9,837 bases of DNA. Origin: an uncultured Clostridia bacterium (GTDB lineage: Bacteria; Bacillota; Clostridia; TANB77; CAG-508). Positions 5,197 to 9,837 of this stretch are shown here, piece by piece; the first letter of the stretch is position 1; every line of letters starts with the position of its first letter. The notes below the pieces were generated by a model. It saw only the letters and a program-made list of their open reading frames with translations, was not told the origin of the DNA and made no database searches. A program made the translations under genes and the position numbers. The DNA lies in the NCBI GenBank assembly GCA_934149155.1, contig CAKPDZ010000051.1, positions 1 to 9,837 of the forward strand. The letters are read 5' to 3'.

Positions 5197-5347
5197 TTTT
5201 CTTTAGCTCCTCTCTTAACATCTCTTGCCAATTTTCTATTCCTGGTATAAAATTCTTGCATCTTATTACTGGCTTATATTCTTCACATTCTTGCTTGTTA
5301 CAGCCTAAGCAGTAATAACATAGTGTATTCTTTTTTATTTGTTTCAT
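5177..5347 (-). CDS. Five-Cys mini-protein, 56 aa
   Basis: ATG at 5345-5347, TAA at 5177-5179. AGAGGA lies upstream inside the end of the previous gene. Cys pattern: C10-YY-C13-LG-C16-x4-C21-x8-C30, then KNFIPGIENW. CLGC followed by a later C-x-NF.PG...W is a pattern I associate with small phage proteins of Clostridia. One zinc site is plausible. The C-terminal third is a charged helix. It fills a 150-base gap that would otherwise lack a gene, and its 3' end contains the RBS and start of the DUF1064 gene in another frame, which suggests coupling. Function unknown. Confidence 0.8.
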   Translation of the reverse strand: MKQIKKNTLCYYCLGCNKQECEEYKPVIRCKNFIPGIENWQEMLREELKKSEQIQK

Positions 5348-5350
5348 AGG

Positions 5351-5626
5351 TTAGTCCTCTGGCATTTCATATACTACTTTGGTTGAACCAAAACAACTTG
5401 AACTACCATGTATAATATTTTTTCTATAATTTTCTACTATTTCTTGTAATACTTCTTTTGCTCTTTCTTCTGTTTTGTAATAACCTAAATCTCTATAATT
5501 GTCATCTCTTCCTACAATGAAACCCGCCGATATTAAATATCCATCTTCTTCACAGTTCGTTACTTGGATATTCATAATGTTATTAAAATTTAATATTTCA
5601 TCTTTTTCTTGACTTACTATTATCAT
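5351..5626 (-). CDS. Conserved phage hypothetical protein (MIIVSQ ... VYEMPED), 91 aa
   Basis: Begins MIIVSQEKDEILNFNNIMNI, has a central G-YYKTEERAKEVLQEI (48-63) and ends VVYEMPED. These three blocks mark a small protein common in phages and prophages of Firmicutes. Strand-like N- and C-terminal parts flank one helix (TEERAKEVLQEIVENY), so the fold is probably alpha/beta. Its function has not been assigned, to my knowledge. The stop-start overlap with the upstream gene is ATGA (5623-5626), with GGAGG nine bases upstream. It ends four bases before the next start. Confidence 0.85.
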   Translation of the reverse strand: MIIVSQEKDEILNFNNIMNIQVTNCEEDGYLISAGFIVGRDDNYRDLGYYKTEERAKEVLQEIVENYRKNIIHGSSSCFGSTKVVYEMPED

Positions 5627-5844
5627 TGTTTTCCTCCATTTCTAGCATTTTCAACCAACTTTTTAATTATATTTGTATAATACCTCTGTTCTGGTCTTAA
5701 TAAGTCTGCAAAATTTTCTAGATCGTTTAGTTCTTTTTCTTGTTTATTTGTTTTTGCTTCTTTTTCTGTTTTAAATAAATTATCATTTAATCCGTGCAAC
5801 TTTCTTGTTGCTATTAGTTCTTCATTATCAGCTACATCAGCCAT
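5623..5844 (-). CDS. Small charged hypothetical phage protein, 73 aa
   Basis: Not recognised. Hydrophilic and Lys/Glu/Asn-rich in the middle (KTEKEAKTNKQEKELNDLEN, 26-45), likely helical or partly disordered. The C-terminal part (LLRPEQRYYTNIIKKLVENA) reads as an amphipathic helix. No Cys pair, membrane segment or catalytic motif is seen. The ATG (5842-5844) has GGAGATG upstream, two bases after the stop of the coiled-coil gene. The ATGA overlap with the following gene implies that both are made together. Confidence 0.78.
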   Translation of the reverse strand: MADVADNEELIATRKLHGLNDNLFKTEKEAKTNKQEKELNDLENFADLLRPEQRYYTNIIKKLVENARNGGKQ

Positions 5845-5846
5845 AA

Positions 5847-6263
5847 TTATTCATCTCCTTTTTTCTTTTTAGCACATCTCAAATTTTTTATTATTCTTGG
5901 AACATATTCTCTTGTTTTATGATTAGATTCCAACATTTCAATATTCTTGATGGCTTGTTTTGTATCTCCAATAATCCCTTTTGTAATATATTTGTCAGTA
6001 TATCCTTTTAGAGTATTTATTAAATCTAACTTGTCTTTAAATACTCTTCTCTCTTTCCTTGTTTGTTTCAATTGTTTTGCGACTCCTGTAAGTTGTATTC
6101 CATTTAAATTTCCTAGTTCTATTTCATGTAAATAATCCTCTTGTTCCGCTTCTTTCTGTCTTATCTTTTCTTCTAACTCTTTCTTTATATCGTCTAAATT
6201 GCTAAATAATATATCAACATCAACTAGCAATTCCTTTACTTCATCTACATTATCTATTTTCAC
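5847..6263 (-). CDS. Coiled-coil phage protein of replication region, 138 aa, GTG start
   Basis: Charged helical protein. Residues 20-48 form a coiled coil (LDDIKKELEEKIRQKEAEQE). They are followed by HEIELGNLNGIQLTGVAKQL (46-65), KERRVFKDKLDLI (71-83) and a basic end, YVPRIIKNLRCAKKKK. This order (coiled coil, E-G-N, K-x-R-R-x-x-K-D, Y-x-PR) is shared by early-region hypothetical proteins of lactococcal and clostridial phages. The GTG at 6261-6263 is chosen because AAAGGAG is nine bases upstream. A nearby ATG (6266-6268) in another frame stops after two codons. The basic tail could touch nucleic acid (inference). No function is established. Confidence 0.83.
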   Translation of the reverse strand: MKIDNVDEVKELLVDVDILFSNLDDIKKELEEKIRQKEAEQEDYLHEIELGNLNGIQLTGVAKQLKQTRKERRVFKDKLDLINTLKGYTDKYITKGIIGDTKQAIKNIEMLESNHKTREYVPRIIKNLRCAKKKKGDE

Positions 6264-6285
6264 TTCATCAATCTCCTTTGTATCT

Positions 6286-6567
6286 TTATTTTTCTAATTG
6301 TTTTAAAACATCTTTAACACACTTATTGCATAATGCAACTTTTAAATCTCCGCACTTAGTGAGTGAATTTGGCAATATTGCTATTCCTCCGCTTCTTTCT
6401 ACTTGTTTTATATCTAGTCTTATTTCTGAACCACAATTGTCGCAAATATAATAATCATATAACTTGTCTGCTTTTCTTGTTACAAGATTGTTTTTTTCTT
6501 CAAAATGTTGCAATTTTGTATGTTTTGTTGGTTCTTTTCTGTATTTTATATCTAAGATTTTTAACAT
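6286..6567 (-). CDS. Zinc-ribbon phage protein, 93 aa
   Basis: Two CxxC knuckles, C42-DN-C45 (in YYICDNCGSEIRL) and C80-NK-C83 (in ALCNKCVKDVLK), lie 38 residues apart and make a plausible single zinc-ribbon site. Between them is a GGIAILPNSLTKCGDLK block. The N-terminal 40 residues are basic and poorly structured. Zinc-ribbon proteins of this kind recur next to replication genes in clostridial phages. A DNA- or protein-binding role is inferred. The ATG (6565-6567) has AGGAG upstream, overlapping the stop of the winged-helix gene (GATTAGGAG). Confidence 0.85.
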   Translation of the reverse strand: MLKILDIKYRKEPTKHTKLQHFEEKNNLVTRKADKLYDYYICDNCGSEIRLDIKQVERSGGIAILPNSLTKCGDLKVALCNKCVKDVLKQLEK

Positions 6568-6577
6568 TATTTTTCTC

Positions 6578-6943
6578 CTAATCTATTCTTGGTATATGAT
6601 TCATGTTTTCTTCTAACATGATCTTTTCAGCTTTCTTAAGATACGCTATATACTTTCTTTTTTGTTTATTCAGTTGTTTTGTTCTTGACTTGCAATCATT
6701 TAAACTGTGTGTTACTAATTTTATTTCCTCGTCTCTTTCATGTTGACTCATACTCTTTAATTCTTTTGCTAATCTATATCCTGCTTTACTGCTACTATAA
6801 ATTACTACTCTTTCCTTTTTTAATTCACTTATTTTACTTCTTACTTCTCTATCACCAAGTCCTGTTTTTTCCATCAGCTCTTTTCTAGTTGTATATCTCT
6901 CTGTTGATAAATAGTTTTTTATATCTATTCCTTTACTTTTCAT
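6578..6943 (-). CDS. Winged-helix DNA-binding protein with coiled-coil tail, 121 aa
   Basis: Residues 5-60 form a winged helix-turn-helix. Helix TTRKELMEKTG (18-28), recognition helix LGDREVRSKISELKKE (29-44) and wing VVIYSSSKAGYRLAK (46-60) are all clear. Residues 62-112 are a charged helix or coiled coil likely to mediate multimerisation. Phage proteins of this architecture (short wHTH followed by a helix) occur between replication initiator and accessory genes. They may regulate transcription or help load the replication machinery. Which of these applies cannot be told here. The ATG (6941-6943) has AAGAGG upstream, 15 bases after the end of the replication-type gene. Confidence 0.85.
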   Translation of the reverse strand: MKSKGIDIKNYLSTERYTTRKELMEKTGLGDREVRSKISELKKERVVIYSSSKAGYRLAKELKSMSQHERDEEIKLVTHSLNDCKSRTKQLNKQKRKYIAYLKKAEKIMLEENMNHIPRID

Positions 6944-6958
6944 ATGTTTTACCTCTTC

Positions 6959-7174
6959 TTAAAATATTTTCATTAATTTATTTCTAAGCTTATCTTGAGA
7001 CTCTCTTCCTAATTTTTGAAAGCTATCTTCTTTTTGACAGGCTCGTACCGATTCAATAAGTCCAAATCCATTTTCGATTTGTTTTTTATATTTATTAAAT
7101 AAAATAATATAATTGTCTTTGTCTTTATCTATTATGTCTGCGGTATCTACTACTGTTTTTACTCCGCTTTTCAC
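6959..7174 (-). pseudogene. C-terminal part of frameshifted replication-type protein, 71 codons
   Basis: Frame B of the interrupted gene, one base out of register with 7125-7499. It is open from about 7190 down to TAA at 6959-6961. It could nominally begin at GTG 7172-7174, but no Shine-Dalgarno precedes that codon. From residue 17 it reads DKDKDNYIILFNKYKKQIEN and continues with LIESVRACQKEDSFQKLG and QDKLRNKLMKIF. This D-K-D-K-D then Y-x-x-LFNKY stretch is the usual tail after the repetitive linker in phage replication proteins of the DnaD-like class. I therefore read it as the second half of the gene, not a gene of its own. A sequencing error cannot be excluded. Confidence 0.7.
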
Positions 7175-7499
7175 TACTACTTGTACTACTCTTTATACTA
7201 CTATTTGTATTTTCAAAATTGACAGTACAAATTTTATATTTGTTCGGGCTTCCTTTTTTTCCTTTTTTATATTCAAAAAGTCCCGCTTCTATTAATTTAT
7301 CTCTATATGATATAAAAGTTGCCTCACGTTTTACATCTAAGAGTGCCATCAATCTGTAGTTATCTACTGTAATCCATTCGCTCCACATAGCTTTATTAAA
7401 TAGTCCGATTAACTTGTACCACAATAATTGAGCTACGCTTGGTAAATGATTAGTTTCGAGCCACTTCTCGAAAGCATTTATCAATTCTATGTATGTCAT
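7125..7499 (-). CDS. N-terminal part of DnaD-like replication initiation-type protein, broken by frameshift, 124 aa
   Basis: Residues 1-90 match the winged-helix N-domain of phage replication proteins: MTYIELINAFEKWLE, LPSVAQLLWYKLIGLFNKA (19-37), WITVDNYRLMALLDVKREAT (42-61) and DKLIEAGLFEYKKGKKGSPNK (67-87). Afterwards the frame becomes a Ser-rich linker (NSSIKSSTSSSEKR) and ends in the out-of-character basic tail SRYRRHNR. The overlapping other frame (6959-7174) continues with the expected tail, so a +1-type shift lies between 7190 and 7125. The product may start replication by binding the phage origin and recruiting host helicase loader proteins (family knowledge, not shown here). The ATG (7497-7499) has AAAGGAT (7507-7513) upstream. 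Confidence 0.82.
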   Translation of the reverse strand: MTYIELINAFEKWLETNHLPSVAQLLWYKLIGLFNKAMWSEWITVDNYRLMALLDVKREATFISYRDKLIEAGLFEYKKGKKGSPNKYKICTVNFENTNSSIKSSTSSSEKRSKNSSRYRRHNR

Positions 7500-7516
7500 T
7501 TTATTTATCCTTTCGT

Positions 7517-7556
7517 AAAAATTTAAAAGGGATAAACTTATATGTGTCTATCCCTT
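7517..7556 (-). terminator. Hairpin with T-rich tract between SPFH and replication genes (terminator or attenuator)
   Basis: Arms AAGGGATA (7527-7534) and TATCCCTT (7549-7556) pair over 8 bp around a 14-base loop. In the minus-strand transcript the stem is followed by TTAAATTTTT. This fits an intrinsic terminator 28 bases after the SPFH stop. The RBS of the next gene begins only a few bases further, leaving no room for a promoter, so partial termination (attenuation) is the better reading. The plus-strand side is also T-rich (gttgtttttt). Confidence 0.6.
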
Positions 7557-7583
7557 GTTGTTTTTTCTTATCTTCTTATGTAA

Positions 7584-8471
7584 TTATTTATTCAATATAG
7601 ATAAAACATCATCTGTTACTGTTGTTGGTAATTGTCCATTCCATTTTTCTATTAATGCTGATTGATTCTCTAATTCTTTCAATTTTAGTGTTTGCTCTGT
7701 TATTTGTTCATTTTGTTGTTTCATTACTTCCGCTTCTGTTTTTGCATTTTCTATTTTCTTTTCATTTTCTACTTTTGCTTTTTCTAATTCATACTTTGCT
7801 TGTTGAGTTTGTTGCTCTGTTACTTGTTTCTTTTCTATTGCATCATCAAATTCTTGTGAAAAACTAAAGTCTGTAATATTTAATGCTGTTATTGCTATTC
7901 CTATGCTTTCTAATTTATCTGTTAATAAAGTTACAATAACATTTGAAACCTCACTTCTTTTTGCAATTAATTCTTCTGCAGTGTATTGACTCATACCTTG
8001 TTTTACACTTTCATATATAGCCGGCTCAATTATTACTCCTTTAAAATCTTTTCCGATTTCTCTATATAATGTATTAGCTTTTGACTTATCTACGTTATAA
8101 TTAACAGCTACTTTTATGTTTGATACTTTCTGTAAGTCTTTTGAACTTGCTTCCATTTCATATTCACATTTTTGAGTTTTGCAGTCTATTTTTACAATTT
8201 TTTCTACATATGGCATTTTAAAATTTAATCCCTCTTGTATTACTGTATCTTGAACTTGTCCAAATCTTGTTTTTACACCAACATACCCAGTTGGTATTGT
8301 CGTAAAGCTTTTTATTATTGTTACAAACGCGAATATTCCTACTGTACCAATCAAAGTAAATTTTCCTGCTTTTCTTAAATAATATCTTCCTTTTATCTCC
8401 TCTTTTTCCTCATAGCTTAATCTTGCAAATTCCTCATTCGTATATTCTTCGTATTTTTTCAATTTATTCAT
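7584..8471 (-). CDS. SPFH/prohibitin-family membrane-anchored protein, 295 aa
   Basis: The largest protein of the window. Residues 1-34 are a charged cytoplasmic head. Residues 37-56 are one transmembrane segment (FTLIGTVGIFAFVTIIKSF). The SPFH domain follows from about 60 to 210: IPTGYVGVKTRFGQV (59-73), EGLNFKMPYVEKIVKIDCKT (80-99), SKDLQKVSNIKVAVNYNV (110-127). Then comes a coiled coil, 211-272, starting AIEKKQVTEQQTQQAKYELE, and the terminal WNGQLPTTV (277-285). All are hallmarks of prohibitin-like proteins, which form membrane-bound rings or cages. In cells they organise membrane microdomains and proteases. The phage role is unknown. ATG at 8469-8471 with AGGAGG upstream. A complete-looking copy with no breaks. 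Confidence 0.93.
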   Translation of the reverse strand: MNKLKKYEEYTNEEFARLSYEEKEEIKGRYYLRKAGKFTLIGTVGIFAFVTIIKSFTTIPTGYVGVKTRFGQVQDTVIQEGLNFKMPYVEKIVKIDCKTQKCEYEMEASSKDLQKVSNIKVAVNYNVDKSKANTLYREIGKDFKGVIIEPAIYESVKQGMSQYTAEELIAKRSEVSNVIVTLLTDKLESIGIAITALNITDFSFSQEFDDAIEKKQVTEQQTQQAKYELEKAKVENEKKIENAKTEAEVMKQQNEQITEQTLKLKELENQSALIEKWNGQLPTTVTDDVLSILNK

Positions 8472-8484
8472 TTTAATTTTCCTC

Positions 8485-8925
8485 CTAAAAATAATTTTTC
8501 TTAAATTCTTTCATAAACAATTCATGACTATATATTTCTTCGAATTTTAATTGTGCCTCTTTTTGATATTTGTTTCTTAATTCTTTATCAATATCGTATT
8601 TATCATGGCATTTTCTACAAACTGGTATGACCAATCCATATTTCATGCTCATTTGTCTGTTGCTTCCTCCAAACACTTCGTTTAAATCCATTTTAGTTTT
8701 TTCTTTACATATATAACAAATTTTTAAATTATCTGTTATTATACTGAATCTGTTATCTTCTAACTTTTTCAATTTCTTTGACTTTTTTCTTATTTCTTTA
8801 GCTGGTTTGTATTCTTTATATTCACATTCTTTGCAATCCCCATATTGAATTTTTTCTTTCTTTTTTGCACAATAAAAATATTTTTGATAATCTCTTGTTC
8901 TGAATCTAAAATTTATGCATTTCAT
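8485..8925 (-). CDS. HNH-like Cys-rich phage protein (NinG-like nuclease fold) lacking the usual His, 146 aa
   Basis: The N-terminal zinc-knuckle region (C3, C19, C31-KE-C34) is followed by a basic helix (KPAKEIRKKSKKLKKLEDNR). The HNH/zinc module starts at C70-YI-C73 and continues MDLNEVFGGSNRQMSMKYGL (79-98) and VCRKCHDKYDID (102-113), with C103, C106 and H107. The end LKFEEIYSHELFMKEFKKNY (127-145) is typical of this phage family. Relatives normally read D-L-H-E at 80-83. Here the codon at 82 is AAC (Asn), and no clear second catalytic His appears after CRKCH. The fold and zinc sites look intact, but cleavage activity is doubtful. The RBS is weak (AGAGAG), and the 80 bases upstream hold no gene. 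Confidence 0.85.
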   Translation of the reverse strand: MKCINFRFRTRDYQKYFYCAKKKEKIQYGDCKECEYKEYKPAKEIRKKSKKLKKLEDNRFSIITDNLKICYICKEKTKMDLNEVFGGSNRQMSMKYGLVIPVCRKCHDKYDIDKELRNKYQKEAQLKFEEIYSHELFMKEFKKNYF

Positions 8926-9005
8926 TTATTTACTCTCTTTTTCTTGATTTTCCAAACTCTTTTTGATATAATAATTTAGAAAATCATATATTTATTTATT
9001 GGATT

Positions 9006-9281
9006 TTAGAAGTTATTTTTGTTTGCAGACTTGATAACTTCTTTTATTTTGAAAAATCTATCTGTTATACTTCCCTGACCATTCTGAAATATAATAACGT
9101 TAATTTTCTTTATAATACCTTCGTACTCATAATTTTCAAGATTTAATTCTAAATTAGTTTCTTTTGCTTTTATTAGTTCTTCTAAACTGTTATTTGCATC
9201 TTCTAAACATTGATATGCTTTTATTAAATTTATTATAGAAACCAATACAAGCATAACTCCTATAATATAAATTATTATCAT
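9006..9281 (-). CDS. Membrane-anchored small protein, 91 aa
   Basis: Residues 2-21 form one strong transmembrane helix (IIIYIIGVMLVLVSIINLIK). A charged helix follows (AYQCLEDANNSLEELIKAKE), then YEYEGIIKKINVIIFQNGQG and a basic end (KIKEVIKSANKNNF). It is not recognised as a known family. The N-terminal anchor with no cleavage motif suggests the rest is held at the cytoplasmic or outer face (undetermined). The ATG (9279-9281) has AAAGGGG about nine bases upstream, placed between it and the stop of another small membrane-protein gene (9298-9438). No Cys pair or catalytic motif is seen. Confidence 0.78.
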   Translation of the reverse strand: MIIIYIIGVMLVLVSIINLIKAYQCLEDANNSLEELIKAKETNLELNLENYEYEGIIKKINVIIFQNGQGSITDRFFKIKEVIKSANKNNF

Positions 9282-9297
9282 TATTAATTTACCCCTT

Positions 9298-9438
9298 TCA
9301 TCTCATTGTTGTGAAAAACCATAAAATTCCATAATTGTGTATTTTGCTTATTAATATTACTGACTCTATAATCATCAAGATCATTATGCTTGTTGCTTTT
9401 ATAAACTGCACTTTGTCAACTATTCTGTATTTTTTCAT
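9298..9438 (-). CDS. Very small membrane protein, 46 aa
   Basis: ATG at 9436-9438, TGA at 9298-9300. GAAGGAAAAC (9441-9450) gives a well-placed Shine-Dalgarno just after the XRE gene stop. The protein starts MKKYRIVDKVQFIKATSI, then has a hydrophobic stretch (about 15-32: TSIMILMIIESVILISK), and ends NYGILWFFTTMR. One membrane-spanning helix with a basic N-terminal head is predicted. It fills the 170-base gap between the XRE regulator and the 91-aa membrane protein. I know no homologue. Its place next to a repressor suggests a superinfection-exclusion or lysogeny accessory gene, which is speculation. Confidence 0.7.
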   Translation of the reverse strand: MKKYRIVDKVQFIKATSIMILMIIESVILISKIHNYGILWFFTTMR

Positions 9439-9453
9439 AAGTTTTCCTTCTTT

Positions 9454-9645
9454 CTATTTTAATAATTCTTTTGTTTCAACTTCTAATGCTTTTGCTAATG
9501 ATTCAACAGTACTTAATTTAGTGTTACTAGAATCTTTGTTTTCAATAATCTCAATTGTTTTTCTTGATATGCCACTTATTTTAGCTAAATATCTTTTACT
9601 GTAGCCTTTCTTTTCTCTAATAACTTTCAAGTTTTTTCCTAACAT
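9454..9645 (-). CDS. XRE/Cro-C1-type helix-turn-helix regulator, 63 aa
   Basis: The compact HTH_3 domain covers nearly the whole protein: LKVIREKKGYSKRYLAKIS (6-24), recognition helix GISRKTIEIIENKDSS (25-40), then LSTVESLAKALEVETKELL (44-62). Such Cro/C1-like regulators control phage early transcription and bind palindromic operators. The start is ATG 9643-9645, since GGAGGA lies directly upstream. An in-frame ATG 54 bases further up adds a hydrophobic, unrelated extension and would include the RBS, so it is rejected. The inverted repeat at 9676-9720 lies in its leader and may be its own operator. It is the first of this run of minus-strand genes. Confidence 0.9.
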   Translation of the reverse strand: MLGKNLKVIREKKGYSKRYLAKISGISRKTIEIIENKDSSNTKLSTVESLAKALEVETKELLK

Positions 9646-9675
9646 ATTTCCTCCTTTCAGTCCGCAAAATAAAAA

Positions 9676-9720
9676 ACGTAAAAAAATAAAAGAATCCAAA
9701 TTCTTTTTACTTCTTTACGT
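9676..9720. repeat. Nested inverted repeat upstream of the XRE gene (operator or bidirectional terminator)
   Basis: Outer arms ACGTAAA (9676-9682) and TTTACGT (9714-9720) enclose an inner perfect 8-bp hairpin, AAAAGAAT (9688-9695) / ATTCTTTT (9700-9707), with the 4-base loop CCAA. Both sides are flanked by A/T-rich runs, so a T-tract follows in either direction. It lies about 30 bases upstream of the XRE start, in the position of a leader or operator. It could be a terminator for the gene ending at 9754, an operator palindrome, or both. Confidence 0.6.
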
Positions 9721-9753
9721 CTTTTATTTATTATTTTATTAGTTTTTATTGAA

Positions 9754-9837
9754 TCAAATGTTACATTGATGACCGAATAGCTTTGATTTTGCGCAATGTT
9801 TCATATTCCTTTTTTTACACTTTTCCATATCTACTTC
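9754..9837 (-). CDS. C-terminal end of a Cys-rich gene truncated by the window edge
   Basis: An open frame runs in from the right edge for 27 codons to TGA at 9754-9756. It reads from MEKCKKRNMKH to C-A-K-S-K-L-F-G-H-Q-C-N-I, with Cys at three positions plus two His, so it may be the tail of a zinc-binding protein. There is an internal ATG, but no Shine-Dalgarno is visible within the window, so I take it as a partial gene. No family is recognised. The 30 bases after its stop contain only A/T-rich sequence before the hairpin at 9676-9720. Confidence 0.45.
   Translation of the reverse strand, partial: EVDMEKCKKRNMKHCAKSKLFGHQCNI

Noticed and set aside
7125..7190. Programmed ribosomal frameshifting in the replication gene
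   Set aside because: No heptameric X-XXY-YYZ slippery site, internal SD plus stop, or A-run of eight or more is present at the frame transition. A mutation or sequencing error is simpler.
7140..7205. AGT/GTA triplet tract as a microsatellite or CRISPR-like repeat
   Set aside because: The triplets are irregular and few, and there are no repeat-spacer units. They encode the linker of the replication-type protein. No CRISPR array is present in the window.
8926..9005. Possible promoter in the 80-base gap upstream of the HNH-like gene
   Set aside because: The gap is A/T-rich with TATA-like strings, but I find no -35 element at a proper distance and no clear extended -10.
9646..9699. Longer N-terminus for the XRE regulator starting at 9699
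   Set aside because: The extra 18 residues are hydrophobic, cover the AGGAGG site and part of the inverted repeat, and do not belong to the HTH domain. The ATG at 9645 has ideal RBS spacing.
9710..9760. Promoter for the XRE operon (TTGATT with downstream TAATAAA-like boxes)
   Set aside because: Several weak matches exist in pure A/T sequence, but no pair of hexamers with 16-18-base spacing is convincing enough to list.

Overview
The window is a compact, very AT-rich stretch in which every protein gene I can support lies on the minus strand. About 28 small genes follow each other with gaps of a few bases, or with overlaps of 1-20 bases. Almost all have a clear Shine-Dalgarno (AGGAGG-like) sequence. 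The content is typical of the early/replication region of a temperate or lytic phage (or prophage) of a low-GC Firmicute. Clostridia is the best guess, from the AT richness, the TTA/AGA-rich codon use and the protein families. TGG is used for Trp, so I see no sign of an altered genetic code. No structural, integrase, terminase, CRISPR or IS gene is visible.

In transcription order (high to low coordinates): at 9754-9837 is the tail of a gene that enters from outside the window. At 9676-9720 is a nested inverted repeat. Next come a 63-aa XRE-type repressor/regulator (9454-9645), two small membrane proteins (9298-9438 and 9006-9281), an HNH-like Cys-rich protein that lacks the usual His (8485-8925), and a membrane-anchored SPFH/prohibitin-like protein (7584-8471). 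A hairpin that looks like a terminator or attenuator follows (7517-7556). The replication-type gene after it (6959-7499) is split by a frameshift in an AGT/GTA-rich linker. Then come a winged-helix regulator (6578-6943), a zinc-ribbon protein (6286-6567), a coiled-coil protein (5847-6263), two small proteins (5623-5844, 5351-5626), a five-Cys mini-protein (5177-5347) and a DUF1064 putative PD-(D/E)XK nuclease (4867-5196).

The lower half (about 300-4860) is an accessory array of small proteins. It contains coiled-coil proteins assembled from recurring sequence cassettes, a duplicated pair with an ADEMF/ELQAINxKVxEL signature, Cys-rich mini-proteins, and two proteins with an N-terminal membrane anchor. 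The array ends with a 72-aa helix-turn-helix protein (54-272) whose start codon lies in a perfect 9-bp inverted repeat.

At the left edge, on the opposite strand, is the 3' part of a class II (long variable arm, probably Leu) tRNA without an encoded CCA. A terminator follows it and overlaps the end of the convergent HTH gene. This could be a phage tRNA or an integration site in a host tRNA gene.

Four short genes (1151-1330, 3042-3209, 3778-3945, 5177-5347) plus 9298-9438 are under 60 codons and easily missed. All have good ribosome binding sites and fill otherwise empty gaps. Function can be proposed for only about seven genes. The others are recognisable only as clostridial-phage-type hypothetical proteins.
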